Shown: positions 34,449-43,316 of the stretch, in pieces
How positions within the stretch are numbered: position 1 is the stretch's first letter
Layout of the letters: every line of letters begins with the position of its first letter
Assembly: GCA_964475415.1 (NCBI GenBank)
Contig: CAYYWZ010000021.1
Location: forward strand, 1-55,229
DNA length: 55,229 bases
DNA from: CALCMJ01 sp964475415
GTDB lineage: Bacteria > Bacteroidota > Bacteroidia > Chitinophagales > Saprospiraceae
Reading direction: 5' to 3'
The notes under the pieces: model-generated
Told to the model about the DNA's origin: nothing
What the model saw: only the letters and a program-made list of their open reading frames with translations
Database searches by the model: none
Made by a program: the position numbers and the translations under genes

Positions 34449-35642
34449 TTAAGCATATTGATCTAGATATTTTATATAAGTACTGAGATCTTTGTCTCCT
34501 CTGCCTGATACATTGACAACTACAATAGCATCTTTCTCGAAGGTATGTTTTTCTAGTATGTCAAAAGCGTGGGCAGTTTCTAGGGCAGGTATAATACCTT
34601 CTTCTCGGGTCAGCATGAATGCAGCTTTTATAGCCTCTTCATCAGTAACTGGAAAGACACGTGCTCTATTTGTAGAAATAAGATGAGCATGCATAGGCCC
34701 TATTCCTGGGTAGTCCAGACCAGCAGAGATAGAGTAGGGTTCCACGATCTGACCATCCCTCGTTTGCATGAGTAAAGTCTTACTTCCGTGGATGATTCCT
34801 TCGGATCCGAGAATACTAGTAGCGGCGGAATGTCCGGTTTCTATTCCTTTACCTGCTGCCTCTGCTAGAAAGAATTGTACAGATGTATTATCTAAGAAGT
34901 GATACATAGCACCAGCAGCATTAGAGCCTCCTCCTACGCAAGCTAGAATATAGTCAGGATAAGATTTTTCTTCTTGCGTTTCTAGCTGAGATATGATCTC
35001 TTCAGAGATGACGGATTGGAACCTTGCTACTAAATCAGGGTAGGGGTGTGGACCTACGACAGATCCTATAATGTAGTGCGTATCTTCGGGGTTATTTATC
35101 CAATCTCTGATAGCTTCATTAGTTGCATCCTTTAGGGTTTTGCTACCGCTATTAGCAGGTACAACCTTAGCACCTAGCATTTTCATTCTAGAAACATTAG
35201 GGGCTTGTCGTTCTATATCGACTGCTCCCATATAGACCATACATTCTATTCCCATCAATGCACATACCGTTGCAGTGGCGACGCCATGTTGTCCAGCTCC
35301 CGTTTCAGCTATAATTCTTTGTTTGCCTAGACTTTTTGCTAATAGTATTTGCCCTATAGTATTATTGATTTTATGAGAACCTGTATGATTTAAGTCTTCT
35401 CTCTTGAGATATATTTTGGTGTTATATTTTGCAGATAGTTTAGTGGCAAAATATAGGGGAGACGGTCTGCCTACATAGTCCTTAAGTAGGTGGTTAAAAT
35501 CTTTTTTGAAATGTGGAGTATCTATAATTTCTAGATATTTTTTCTGAAGTATATCTATGTTGTAATGCAACATCTCTGGAATGTATGCTCCTCCAAATTT
35601 ACCGTAGTATCCTCTTCTATCTATCTGATAACTTACTGCCAT
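34449..35642 (-). CDS. trpB: Tryptophan synthase beta chain
   Basis: PLP enzyme that joins indole and serine to tryptophan. The 397-residue product shows GYYGKFGGAYIPEML, the PLP-lysine motif LNHTGSHKINN (Lys91), ETGAGQHGVATA, the phosphate-binding CVGGGSNAAG, and SGRGDKD near the end. Its start overlaps the end of trpF by 26 bases, indicating coupled translation. Confidence 0.98.
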   Translation of the reverse strand: MAVSYQIDRRGYYGKFGGAYIPEMLHYNIDILQKKYLEIIDTPHFKKDFNHLLKDYVGRPSPLYFATKLSAKYNTKIYLKREDLNHTGSHKINNTIGQILLAKSLGKQRIIAETGAGQHGVATATVCALMGIECMVYMGAVDIERQAPNVSRMKMLGAKVVPANSGSKTLKDATNEAIRDWINNPEDTHYIIGSVVGPHPYPDLVARFQSVISEEIISQLETQEEKSYPDYILACVGGGSNAAGAMYHFLDNTSVQFFLAEAAGKGIETGHSAATSILGSEGIIHGSKTLLMQTRDGQIVEPYSISAGLDYPGIGPMHAHLISTNRARVFPVTDEEAIKAAFMLTREEGIIPALETAHAFDILEKHTFEKDAIVVVNVSGRGDKDLSTYIKYLDQYA

Positions 35643-36243
35643 CTCTTATTGCTTTAGTAAATGGTTTTATTTTATTGATATCTTTTACACCCGCCTCTAG
35701 TTCGAAACCACTATTGATGTCTATGCCTGCAAATTTAGTATGATTTAAATCTAGAATTTCTGAGGCGTCATCTGGCATGATACCGCCACTTAATAAGAAA
35801 GGAATCTCATAGGTGTATTTATTCAATACTGTCCAATCAAACTTTTTGCCAGATCCACCATATAATACGGTATGAGTATCGAATAGAAAATAGGATACAT
35901 GAGGCACAAATGCTTCTATCTGACTCCAATCAAAATCTGTCTTTAGTCTGAATACTTTGATAACATTCTTAATCTTAGAGGTAGCTTCACAAGTAGCTAC
36001 ATCTTCATTGCCATGTAGCTGTATGTAATCTAAGTTATAGACCGTAGTTATGCTCTGGATATTTTCTATAGTTTCATTTACAAATACACCTACGGTCTTG
36101 ATAGATGGATTGTTTACATCTATATGAGTTCTAATATATCTAGGTGACTTGGGATAAAAATTAAGACCTACCATGTTTATAGGTTCTCCAGAAATCATAT
36201 CTAGATTCCCTTGATGTTTTATACCGCATACCTTTATGATCAT
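35617..36243 (-). CDS. trpF: Phosphoribosylanthranilate isomerase
   Basis: Third step from anthranilate: isomerises phosphoribosylanthranilate. The 208-residue TIM-barrel protein begins IIKVCGIKHQGNL (catalytic Cys in KVCG), with GLNFYPKSPRYI, QLHGNE, LFDTHT, GGSGKKFDW and a final GIDINSGFE. It is a separate protein here, not fused to trpC. The start overlaps the trpC stop by one base. Confidence 0.97.
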   Translation of the reverse strand: MIIKVCGIKHQGNLDMISGEPINMVGLNFYPKSPRYIRTHIDVNNPSIKTVGVFVNETIENIQSITTVYNLDYIQLHGNEDVATCEATSKIKNVIKVFRLKTDFDWSQIEAFVPHVSYFLFDTHTVLYGGSGKKFDWTVLNKYTYEIPFLLSGGIMPDDASEILDLNHTKFAGIDINSGFELEAGVKDINKIKPFTKAIRDGSKLSDR

Positions 36244-37019
36244 TAGATTTTTTTTATGGTCATACTTAATTTTTTTCCAGGATCTTCTTCTTTCATGAAA
36301 TATTCTCCTATGAGAAATCCATCATATCCAACATCCATCAATTCTTTTATTTTGAAAGCTTTGTCTAATCCGCTCTCTGATATTTTTGTTAGACCTTTTG
36401 GTAGCTTAGGGTATATCATTTTAGAGTTTTCGATACTTGTCTCGAAAGTCCTCAAGTTACGATTATTGACACCTATGACATTGATGTGATCGCATATTTT
36501 TTCAAGTTGATCTTCCGAGTGTACTTCCAGTAGGGTCTCTAGACCTAAGCTAAATGCAAAAGAGGATAATTCTAACACTTGCTTTTTGCTTAATATTTCA
36601 GCAATTAGCAGTATTGCGTCAGCTCCTATCGCCTTAGATTCTAGAATCTGGTAAGTATTTAGAATAAAGTCTTTTCTTAAAATCGGCAACCTACAAATGG
36701 CTCTACTGTTTTTTACATCTTCTATAGAACCTCCGAAAAATTCGTTATCTGTCAATATAGATACTGCAGCAGCACCATTTTTTACATAGGATGGAATGAT
36801 CTGAGAAGTTGATGCATTTATTTGTATATCAGACTTAGAGGGTGATTTTCTTTTGAACTCTGCAATTATACCCGGATCTGTCTTTCTTATGGACTCGGAT
36901 AATGATTTTGGTAATCGTATAAAGTAAGGTGATTCTACTAATATAGATTCAGGGAGTTTTTTCTTTCTCTCTTCTATTTCTTCTATTTTGGCAGTTACTA
37001 TTTCCTGAAGGATATTCAT
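36243..37019 (-). CDS. trpC: Indole-3-glycerol-phosphate synthase
   Basis: Forms the indole ring of indole-3-glycerol phosphate. The 258-residue TIM-barrel has IIAEFKRKSPSKSDI (catalytic Lys/Glu), AAAVSILTDNEFFGG, PILRKDFIL, ADAILLIAEIL, ETLLEVHSEDQL, GVNNRNLRTFE and ISESGL. Normal length. It lies 2 bases after trpD. Confidence 0.98.
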   Translation of the reverse strand: MNILQEIVTAKIEEIEERKKKLPESILVESPYFIRLPKSLSESIRKTDPGIIAEFKRKSPSKSDIQINASTSQIIPSYVKNGAAAVSILTDNEFFGGSIEDVKNSRAICRLPILRKDFILNTYQILESKAIGADAILLIAEILSKKQVLELSSFAFSLGLETLLEVHSEDQLEKICDHINVIGVNNRNLRTFETSIENSKMIYPKLPKGLTKISESGLDKAFKIKELMDVGYDGFLIGEYFMKEEDPGKKLSMTIKKI

Positions 37020-37021
37020 TT

Positions 37022-38032
37022 TTAATTTTTGGTTTTCTGTTGGGATAAACGAACTAAATCCTTAAATTTTTCATTCGCTTTGCCAGACTCTATTAGCTCC
37101 ATTGATTCATGGAATAGAGACTCTAAACTCTTATCTTTCTCGTAAAGAGATAAGGCTATAGCGGCATTAGCACTAACGACTTCTTTATGGGCTTGTGGGC
37201 AATTGTTTTCAAGTAAATTACTGAATATTTTAGCAGCTTCCTGCACCGTATCTCCCCCGAATATATCCTTATTTTCGAAAGCTTTCAAATTAAAATGTGA
37301 CGGATCTACTAATTTAGCACCTGATCGACGAATTAACTTAGTCGTACCTGTATTTGAATACTCATCATAACCCCCTAAATCATATAGTATATTATAGTTT
37401 TTCTCTGATTTTTGGAAAATGTGACTGTATAATCGCTGTAATTTAAGACTAAACACCCCTACAGACTGATATTTTGGCTGGATAGGATTAACAATTGGCC
37501 CTAACATGTTGAAGAATGTTTTAACACCCATTTGTCTTCTTATAGGCCCAACAAATTTCATGGCAGGATGAAATAGTGGAGCATGTAGGAAGGTGATATT
37601 ACATTTTTCTAGTTGTTCTTCTAGTATATCCTTCTTATTAGAGAAATTATAACCCAGAGATTCTAAGACGTTTGATGACCCACAAACGGAAGATACACCA
37701 TAGTTGCCATGCTTAGCAACTTTTTTACCGTAAGCAGCAACAACAAAAGAAGTAAGTGTAGAAATATTGAAGGTGTTTTTCCCATCTCCACCCGTACCGC
37801 ATAAGTCTATCAATTCACTATTATCGATGTCTACAGGAGTTGCTAGCTCTAGCAGAGCTTGCCGGAAGCCTTCTAACTCATCTACCGTAATACTTCTCAT
37901 GAGAAACACACTGATAAAGGATGCTACCTGTGTCTCATTATATTCACTTTTAGAAATGCTGATCAGTACATCTTTTGCCTCTTGTTTAGTAAGCTTATTA
38001 TGATCAAAAAGATGATTGAGTATTTGTTTCAT
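37022..38032 (-). CDS. trpD: Anthranilate phosphoribosyltransferase
   Basis: Adds phosphoribose from PRPP to anthranilate. The 336-residue protein has an N-terminal helical part and the PRPP/anthranilate signature DLCGTGGDGKNTFNIST. It continues with KHGNYGVSSVCGSSNVLE, FLHAPLFHPAMK and GPIVNP. It lies 12 bases after trpG. Confidence 0.98.
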   Translation of the reverse strand: MKQILNHLFDHNKLTKQEAKDVLISISKSEYNETQVASFISVFLMRSITVDELEGFRQALLELATPVDIDNSELIDLCGTGGDGKNTFNISTLTSFVVAAYGKKVAKHGNYGVSSVCGSSNVLESLGYNFSNKKDILEEQLEKCNITFLHAPLFHPAMKFVGPIRRQMGVKTFFNMLGPIVNPIQPKYQSVGVFSLKLQRLYSHIFQKSEKNYNILYDLGGYDEYSNTGTTKLIRRSGAKLVDPSHFNLKAFENKDIFGGDTVQEAAKIFSNLLENNCPQAHKEVVSANAAIALSLYEKDKSLESLFHESMELIESGKANEKFKDLVRLSQQKTKN

Positions 38033-38044
38033 TAAAATATATTT

Positions 38045-38620
38045 TTAGCCTTTGGTCAAAAAATTAGCAATAATATCTTTACCAATAGGCGTTAGTATGG
38101 ATTCGGGATGGAACTGTACTCCATAGACGTTATAATCCTTATGCTCAGCAGCCATTATCTCTCCATCTGTATCGATACAAGTCACATTAAGATCGTCCAC
38201 TAGGGTATCTTTGTCTATTACCCACGAGTGATATCTTCCTGCTTTGAAGGTAGGTTCGATACCTTCAAATAGGAGGCTTTCTTTATCTGTCAATTGCATT
38301 TCTGTCTGTAAACCATGAAATACTTTTGCCAAGTTTTTGATTTTACATCCGTATACAAGACCTATAGCTTGAAGCCCTAGACAAACACCCATTATTTTTT
38401 TGGTTGGACCGTATCGTTTTATTACCTCTAGAAGATCTCCAGCTTCTTCTGGGATGCCAGGCCCGGGAGATAGAAAAATATATTCATACTTTTCTAGACT
38501 TTCTAGATCTAAAACATCATTCCGAATGACATCGGGTTTCTGCTTACTTATTTCTTCTATAATCTGGACCAGATTGTAAGTAAAAGAATCGTAATTATCT
38601 ATTACTAGTATCTTATTCAT
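38045..38620 (-). CDS. trpG: Anthranilate synthase component II (glutamine amidotransferase)
   Basis: Supplies ammonia from glutamine to TrpE. The 191-residue class I amidotransferase has the nucleophile Cys80 in GVCLGLQ, the oxyanion motif SPGPGIP, and the His-Glu pair in VQFHPES. It is a free subunit, not fused. It starts one base after the trpE stop. Relatives can also serve para-aminobenzoate synthesis; its place inside the trp operon supports TrpG, possibly with both roles. Confidence 0.97.
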   Translation of the reverse strand: MNKILVIDNYDSFTYNLVQIIEEISKQKPDVIRNDVLDLESLEKYEYIFLSPGPGIPEEAGDLLEVIKRYGPTKKIMGVCLGLQAIGLVYGCKIKNLAKVFHGLQTEMQLTDKESLLFEGIEPTFKAGRYHSWVIDKDTLVDDLNVTCIDTDGEIMAAEHKDYNVYGVQFHPESILTPIGKDIIANFLTKG

Positions 38621-38621
38621 A

Positions 38622-40001
38622 TCATATATTTTCTGCCATCACAAGCGCTTTTCTTAGCGCGGCTAGTTTGTTATTAACTTCTTGTAATTCCATTTCTTCA
38701 TCTGAGTCGATCACGATGCCTCCACCAGCTTGGAAATATAATGTGTTTTCTTTGCTTAGAAATGATCTGATCATAATAGCGTGATTGAGACCCCCGTTCA
38801 AAGAAATAGAACCGATCGATCCACCGTAAAATCCTCTTCTATGAGGTTCTAGTTCATCTATGATTTCTAATGCTCTATACTTAGGTGCTCCACTAAGCGT
38901 GCCGGCTGGAAAGGTATCTGCAAAAATTTGATAGTCAGTTATTTCTTTGTGTTTTCTACCTTGGACCTTAGAAGTTAAGTGCATGACATGACTAAACCAT
39001 TGGACTTCTTTATACTTGATAACTTCTACATTATCGCAGTTTTTACTTAGGTCATTTCTTGCAAGGTCTACTAACATCACATGTTCTGCATTTTCTTTAG
39101 GATCGGATTTGAGTTTTTCGACATTTTTTAAATCTATAGAGCTATCTCTCGTTCTAGGCATAGTTCCTGCTATAGGATGAATTTCTGCTAGCTCATCTTT
39201 CACAATAATCTGTGCCTCTGGAGAGGATCCAAATAATCTATACTCGGTATAATCAAAATAGAATAAATAGGGACTGGGATTAATAGATCTCAATGCTCTA
39301 TATACATTGAAATCATCTCCCTGGAATGCCTGCTGAAATCGCTTAGCTAATACAACCTGAAATACATCTCCTCTATGGCAATGTTGTTTTCCTTTCTGTA
39401 CGTTATTTTTATGTTCCTCGTTCTGAAGAGGGGAATGTACCTCTCCTTGTAATGAGAAAGAAAAATTAGAATTATCCTGCTTGCGTAAGATTTGTTCTAT
39501 ATCCTCTAGCTTGTCGTCTCCTTCTGTAAAAGTATTTTTAAGGATGGTTATTTCTTCATGAAAATGATCGAACTCTATAATGTATTCATAGAGATCATAT
39601 CTAACGTCTTTAATTTTAGTATCTAGTTCTTCAGATTTCAGTTTTACGGTGTCAAAATATTGTACACAATCAAATGTGGTATATCCAAAAAATCCATTGT
39701 ATCCTGGTATCTCGCTTTCTGCTGAAAAAGAATGAACATAATCAGAAATAAGGGTAGGCAGTTCTCTGTCAAATTTCTGAGAAGTCCTCTCTTGTCCGAT
39801 ATAAGTTTCTAATACATAATCTTCTACGCTAAGCCCTGCTAGGGGAGAAAAACAAATAAATGATTGCGCATTATCCTTACCTGCATAATCTGAACTTTCT
39901 AATAATAAGACCTGACTGTAGAGCTCTCTGATTTTTAGATATGCACCTACAGGTGTAAACAGGTCAGCTAATATTTTCTTCTTATAAGTATATAATTTCA
40001 T
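38622..40001 (-). CDS. trpE: Anthranilate synthase component I
   Basis: Converts chorismate to anthranilate, the committed step. The 459-residue chorismate-binding protein carries the LLES motif (VLLLESSDYAGK), which in TrpE binds tryptophan for feedback inhibition. The catalytic regions are FQVVLAKRF, PSPYLFYFDY, IAGTMPRTRD, LVDLARNDLSK, TFPAGTLSGAPK and QAGGGIVIDSD. It is the first structural gene of the operon and lies just after the attenuator terminator, so expression is controlled by both attenuation and feedback. Confidence 0.98.
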   Translation of the reverse strand: MKLYTYKKKILADLFTPVGAYLKIRELYSQVLLLESSDYAGKDNAQSFICFSPLAGLSVEDYVLETYIGQERTSQKFDRELPTLISDYVHSFSAESEIPGYNGFFGYTTFDCVQYFDTVKLKSEELDTKIKDVRYDLYEYIIEFDHFHEEITILKNTFTEGDDKLEDIEQILRKQDNSNFSFSLQGEVHSPLQNEEHKNNVQKGKQHCHRGDVFQVVLAKRFQQAFQGDDFNVYRALRSINPSPYLFYFDYTEYRLFGSSPEAQIIVKDELAEIHPIAGTMPRTRDSSIDLKNVEKLKSDPKENAEHVMLVDLARNDLSKNCDNVEVIKYKEVQWFSHVMHLTSKVQGRKHKEITDYQIFADTFPAGTLSGAPKYRALEIIDELEPHRRGFYGGSIGSISLNGGLNHAIMIRSFLSKENTLYFQAGGGIVIDSDEEMELQEVNNKLAALRKALVMAENI

Positions 40002-40025
40002 AAGAGCTTATAGATTTTACAAAAG

Positions 40026-40059
40026 AAAAGCGACTTGCTGAAGTTCAACAAGTCGCTTT
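40026..40059 (-). terminator. Attenuator terminator in the trp leader
   Basis: On the minus strand AAAGCGACTTG (40059-40049) and CAAGTCGCTTT (40037-40027) form a perfect 11-base stem with an 11-base loop, followed by a T-rich run (TTTTCTTTTG). It lies between the leader peptide and trpE, 25 bases before the trpE start. Confidence 0.9.
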
Positions 40060-40105
40060 ATATTTTTTAAAAACATAAATAGCTTAGTCAAACTTCTTAA
40101 GAAGT
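40040..40105 (-). promoter_or_regulatory. Competing RNA segments of the trp attenuator
   Basis: ACTTCTTAAGAAGT (40092-40105) can fold on itself as the 1:2 hairpin just after the Trp codons. Its right arm is part of GAAGTTTGAC (minus, 40096-40087). That segment can instead pair over ten bases, two of them GU, with GTTGAACTTC (minus, 40049-40040) in the loop and top of the terminator, the candidate antiterminator. A ribosome waiting at the Trp codons would cover the first arm and favour the antiterminator. Confidence 0.6.
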
Positions 40106-40143
40106 ATTAACTGCCACCAATTTATGTTATTATTCATTTTCAT
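40084..40143 (-). CDS. trpL: trp operon leader peptide
   Basis: A 19-residue frame, MKMNNNINWWQLILLKKFD, ends in TAA about 25 bases before the terminator stem. Two adjacent Trp codons (minus strand 40119-40114) sit just before the first arm of the competing hairpins, as in ribosome-mediated attenuators of enteric bacteria. The start is ATG 40143 or the second ATG at 40137. The promoter -7 element ends only five bases before the first ATG, so the mRNA is nearly leaderless. It is too short for usual gene finders; I identified it by reading the trpE upstream region. Confidence 0.85.
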   Translation of the reverse strand: MKMNNNINWWQLILLKKFD

Positions 40144-40148
40144 TATGA

Positions 40149-40178
40149 CAAATATAGATGAGTTTTTAATCTTGACAA
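40149..40178 (-). promoter_or_regulatory. Promoter of the trp operon
   Basis: Minus strand: TTG (40178-40176), exactly 19 bases, then TATATTTG (40156-40149). This is a full match to the Bacteroidota primary-sigma consensus TTG-N19-TAnnTTTG. Transcription should begin near 40146-40141, at or just before the trpL start codon. Confidence 0.85.
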
Positions 40179-40232
40179 ATAATTAGCATATATTTTTCTA
40201 TAAGTATATTGTTTATAGCTTGTCTATCTATT

Positions 40233-43200
40233 CTAATTCCCTTTTTTCTTTTTCTTGAACGGGTTAAAGTCTTCTAGTTTGTCTTTGAGTTTATCTTTTT
40301 CTTCTTTAGCCTTGCCACCTATAATGTCACCTAGTTTATCTTTAGCTTGATTAGCTACCGAGTCCTTGATGGTACTAGTAATTGTACTATCTATTTTTTC
40401 TTTCGCTTTATCTTTGATTCTTGAGACTTCAGTATTTACTCTGTCTTCTACCTTAGCTTTAGCCGTATCTATTTGCTGAGTAACTACTTTTCTGACAGAA
40501 TCTTTTGCCTCTTCTACTTTTTCTTTTGCTTGTTCAGTGTATTCTTCTTTAGCATCATTTATCCTAGTAGTAATAGCATCTTTAGCTTGGTCAGAATAAT
40601 TTTTCCCACCAGATCCTGTCGGTTTTATGGAAATATTGGGATTTTTGAATGATCCAGAAATATTTACATCCAAGTAAATGAAATCCCCTTGTGCTACATT
40701 TATTCCTAACTTACTTGCCTCATCAGATATGAAACTTAAGCCTGTATTTGCTGCTGAACTTATAGCATTTCTTTTGAGTAGACTTCTAGGAACTTCTAGC
40801 TTGGCAATATAAGACATCTCATTATTCAGGGTATGACTTCCACCTACTGTCATCTTTACGCCTTGGATTTCGTAGTCTTGAGGCTTAACTGTAACAACTC
40901 CATTTTCTACATCGAACCAGTTTTTAGTATTGCTTATAGAAAATGATTTGAGCTCATCTACTCCTATTTTGCTACTTAGTTTTTCTAAAGGTGCAAAACC
41001 CTTTATTCTACTATCTATCGTTTCTAAATAACCTGAAGCAGATAGGGTAGATAAGTCAGGAAAGCCATCCTTAAGGTTGCCTGACATGATAAGAGTTGAG
41101 TTAAATAATCCCTGTAAGAATTCTGCGACTGGAGTTAGTTTACTGAAAGTAATAATATCCTTAAATGCCTGACTAAACTCAAACTTGTCAATATTATACT
41201 TAAATGCAAATTCTGGAATTTCAGGCTGACTATTATATGTTCCTTCTAATCTCATTTCACCTCCCATAGCATCCATGCTTCCTTCTTTGATTGCAGCTGA
41301 TCCGTTGACTATTTCTATATTTCCTGTCCAGTTTTTGAAATTATAGGTATCATATTTTAGTTCTCTGACGCTTGTCTTGATATCCATTTCTATATTACTA
41401 GGTATCCTAGGAGTAACAGTTTCTTCTGTAGCTGAAGCACCTTCTTCTACTAGTAATTTATTGAAGTCCATTTTCTTACTCGAGATATTTAGTTCTCCTC
41501 TTAAGGTGTCATTAGTATTGATAAAATTGTAAGCATTAAGTATGTTGCCAGATAGTTGGAAGTCAGAACCTTGGAGATCTCCGTTGGCTTGTTTCACAGC
41601 TATTTTATTAGCATTGATACTTCCTTTTCCTGATAGATTTTTAATGTCGTAATTCAGATATTTCATCTGTTCTATATTTGCTGTAAAGCTGACAGTGCTT
41701 TTATCTAATAAATTCTTATCTATAGCATAATTAGGAGGAACAGCTGTTGCAGCTCCATATTCTTCTGGCATCCACTCATTAAGATCTAATACCTTAGAAC
41801 TAAAGTCTATTTTTCCACCCATACTTTTGTCACTGACAAAATATGCTAACGGATTTTTTATTTCTCCTTCTACTAGAAAATCTGTATTACCTATCTCTCC
41901 AGAAAGTTTATCTACCACAAGGGTAGATGGAGATGCTTTTATAGTGCTTGACTTTATTTTTATATCTGGTGTGTCTTGGTTATCTATGTTGATATTCTCA
42001 AGTTCTAGTTGACCATCAAAGGCAATAGATTCATAATTTTCATTTATGATATCTTTCTCATAAGCTTGGATACTGAAGTCAGGATGGATGGTTCCAGTCA
42101 TCGTCTTTACTCCTTCTAGGGGGATGATTTTACTGACTTCATCTAGACTTATTTTACCTTTCGCTACAGCATCTATGTATGGATTAGTCATGACATCCTT
42201 GTATAGTAATTTTGCAATAACTGGTTCTCCAGCTACATTTGCTCTGAAGACAGGTATGTTGATACTAAGGTCATCCCATTGTGGATTATCTGCTTTGACA
42301 AATATATCTGTGGTGACATCCTCGATATTGCTAGCATAATCATTATTTTTTACAGATGCATTTAGAATTTTGATCGATAGATCTATTGCGGGAAAAGATT
42401 CTGGAGCAGAACTATAGATTCCCTTTGCACTAGCTACAATGGTAGCAGTACCCTCAGTCTGAAGATTTTTTACTTCCTCTGCTAAGACTAGTGGTGCAGC
42501 TTTTAGAAAACTTGCAAAAGTCTCATTAAGTGACTCTACTTTTACATCCATACTGATCCCATTATCTAACATTTTAAAGAACCCTTCTCCTTTCATCTCT
42601 AGACCATTAAGTTGAATCTTATTATCACTTAGTGTATAACTCTCATTCTTAGAATCTATTTCTAGATTTACATCTCCACTTATGGAAGCCTTTTTCAGAA
42701 AAGTAGTACCTTCCTGAGAGAAGGTAAAAGCGGGGATATTTGATTTAGTTTCTAGTTTAAACTTATCTTGATTGAAATTTCCTGTACCGGTGTGTTCTAT
42801 ATTTGTAGCACTCATTGCTATATTACTTTGGTAATCCACATAACTCAATGAGCTGTTTTTTAATGTATATTTTGATAAGCTAAGTTCGAATGCGCTAGCT
42901 TCTTCTCCGTCGCCAGTATCATTCCATATAACATAGTTGAAATTTCCATACTTATCCACGATAATATTTAGCTCAGCTTCTTCTAGTTCTATCTTGTTTA
43001 TCTTATAAGGAACACTTTTGTTGATAAGAGAAGATAAATTGACATTAAGATTTACAGACTTTGTATCTGTCAATACCTTGTTTGCAAAGTTTTCTTTACC
43101 TACTATTTTCAAGTCATGCAGTGTTAGACCTACATTTGGAAAGCTTTTGATAAATGAAATATCTACATCGGAGAAGTTAATCTCAGCATTTACATTTTTA

Positions 43201-43316
43201 TTTATTTCTGTTTTGAGTGCATTCATAAGATCATCCTTAAATAGGAAGGGTAGTAGCAGTAAGGCTATAATAAGAGCGATAATAGCCCAGAGTAATATTT
43301 TAAAAATCTTTTTCAT
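40233..43316 (-). CDS. Large AsmA family membrane-anchored protein
   Basis: The 1027-residue protein has an N-terminal membrane helix (about 5-26) and a typical AsmA start (INFSDVDISFIKSFPNVGLTLHDLKI). Long beta-rich repeats through about residue 900 are expected to form the lipid-conducting groove of AsmA/TamB-type bridges between inner and outer membrane. The last 125 residues are a highly charged, Lys/Glu/Asp/Ala-rich helical tail with repeated KAKEK/KDKL patterns and a final basic FKKKKKGN; such a tail is not a usual part of AsmA. Role inferred: outer-membrane lipid homeostasis. It is divergent from an outer-membrane protein gene. Confidence 0.88.
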   Translation of the reverse strand: MKKIFKILLWAIIALIIALLLLPFLFKDDLMNALKTEINKNVNAEINFSDVDISFIKSFPNVGLTLHDLKIVGKENFANKVLTDTKSVNLNVNLSSLINKSVPYKINKIELEEAELNIIVDKYGNFNYVIWNDTGDGEEASAFELSLSKYTLKNSSLSYVDYQSNIAMSATNIEHTGTGNFNQDKFKLETKSNIPAFTFSQEGTTFLKKASISGDVNLEIDSKNESYTLSDNKIQLNGLEMKGEGFFKMLDNGISMDVKVESLNETFASFLKAAPLVLAEEVKNLQTEGTATIVASAKGIYSSAPESFPAIDLSIKILNASVKNNDYASNIEDVTTDIFVKADNPQWDDLSINIPVFRANVAGEPVIAKLLYKDVMTNPYIDAVAKGKISLDEVSKIIPLEGVKTMTGTIHPDFSIQAYEKDIINENYESIAFDGQLELENINIDNQDTPDIKIKSSTIKASPSTLVVDKLSGEIGNTDFLVEGEIKNPLAYFVSDKSMGGKIDFSSKVLDLNEWMPEEYGAATAVPPNYAIDKNLLDKSTVSFTANIEQMKYLNYDIKNLSGKGSINANKIAVKQANGDLQGSDFQLSGNILNAYNFINTNDTLRGELNISSKKMDFNKLLVEEGASATEETVTPRIPSNIEMDIKTSVRELKYDTYNFKNWTGNIEIVNGSAAIKEGSMDAMGGEMRLEGTYNSQPEIPEFAFKYNIDKFEFSQAFKDIITFSKLTPVAEFLQGLFNSTLIMSGNLKDGFPDLSTLSASGYLETIDSRIKGFAPLEKLSSKIGVDELKSFSISNTKNWFDVENGVVTVKPQDYEIQGVKMTVGGSHTLNNEMSYIAKLEVPRSLLKRNAISSAANTGLSFISDEASKLGINVAQGDFIYLDVNISGSFKNPNISIKPTGSGGKNYSDQAKDAITTRINDAKEEYTEQAKEKVEEAKDSVRKVVTQQIDTAKAKVEDRVNTEVSRIKDKAKEKIDSTITSTIKDSVANQAKDKLGDIIGGKAKEEKDKLKDKLEDFNPFKKKKKGN

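Noticed and set aside
40002..40232. T-box or TRAP-type control of the trp operon
   Set aside because: No T-box TGGN consensus with specifier loop and no series of spaced GAG/TAG triplets; the leader peptide model explains the region better.
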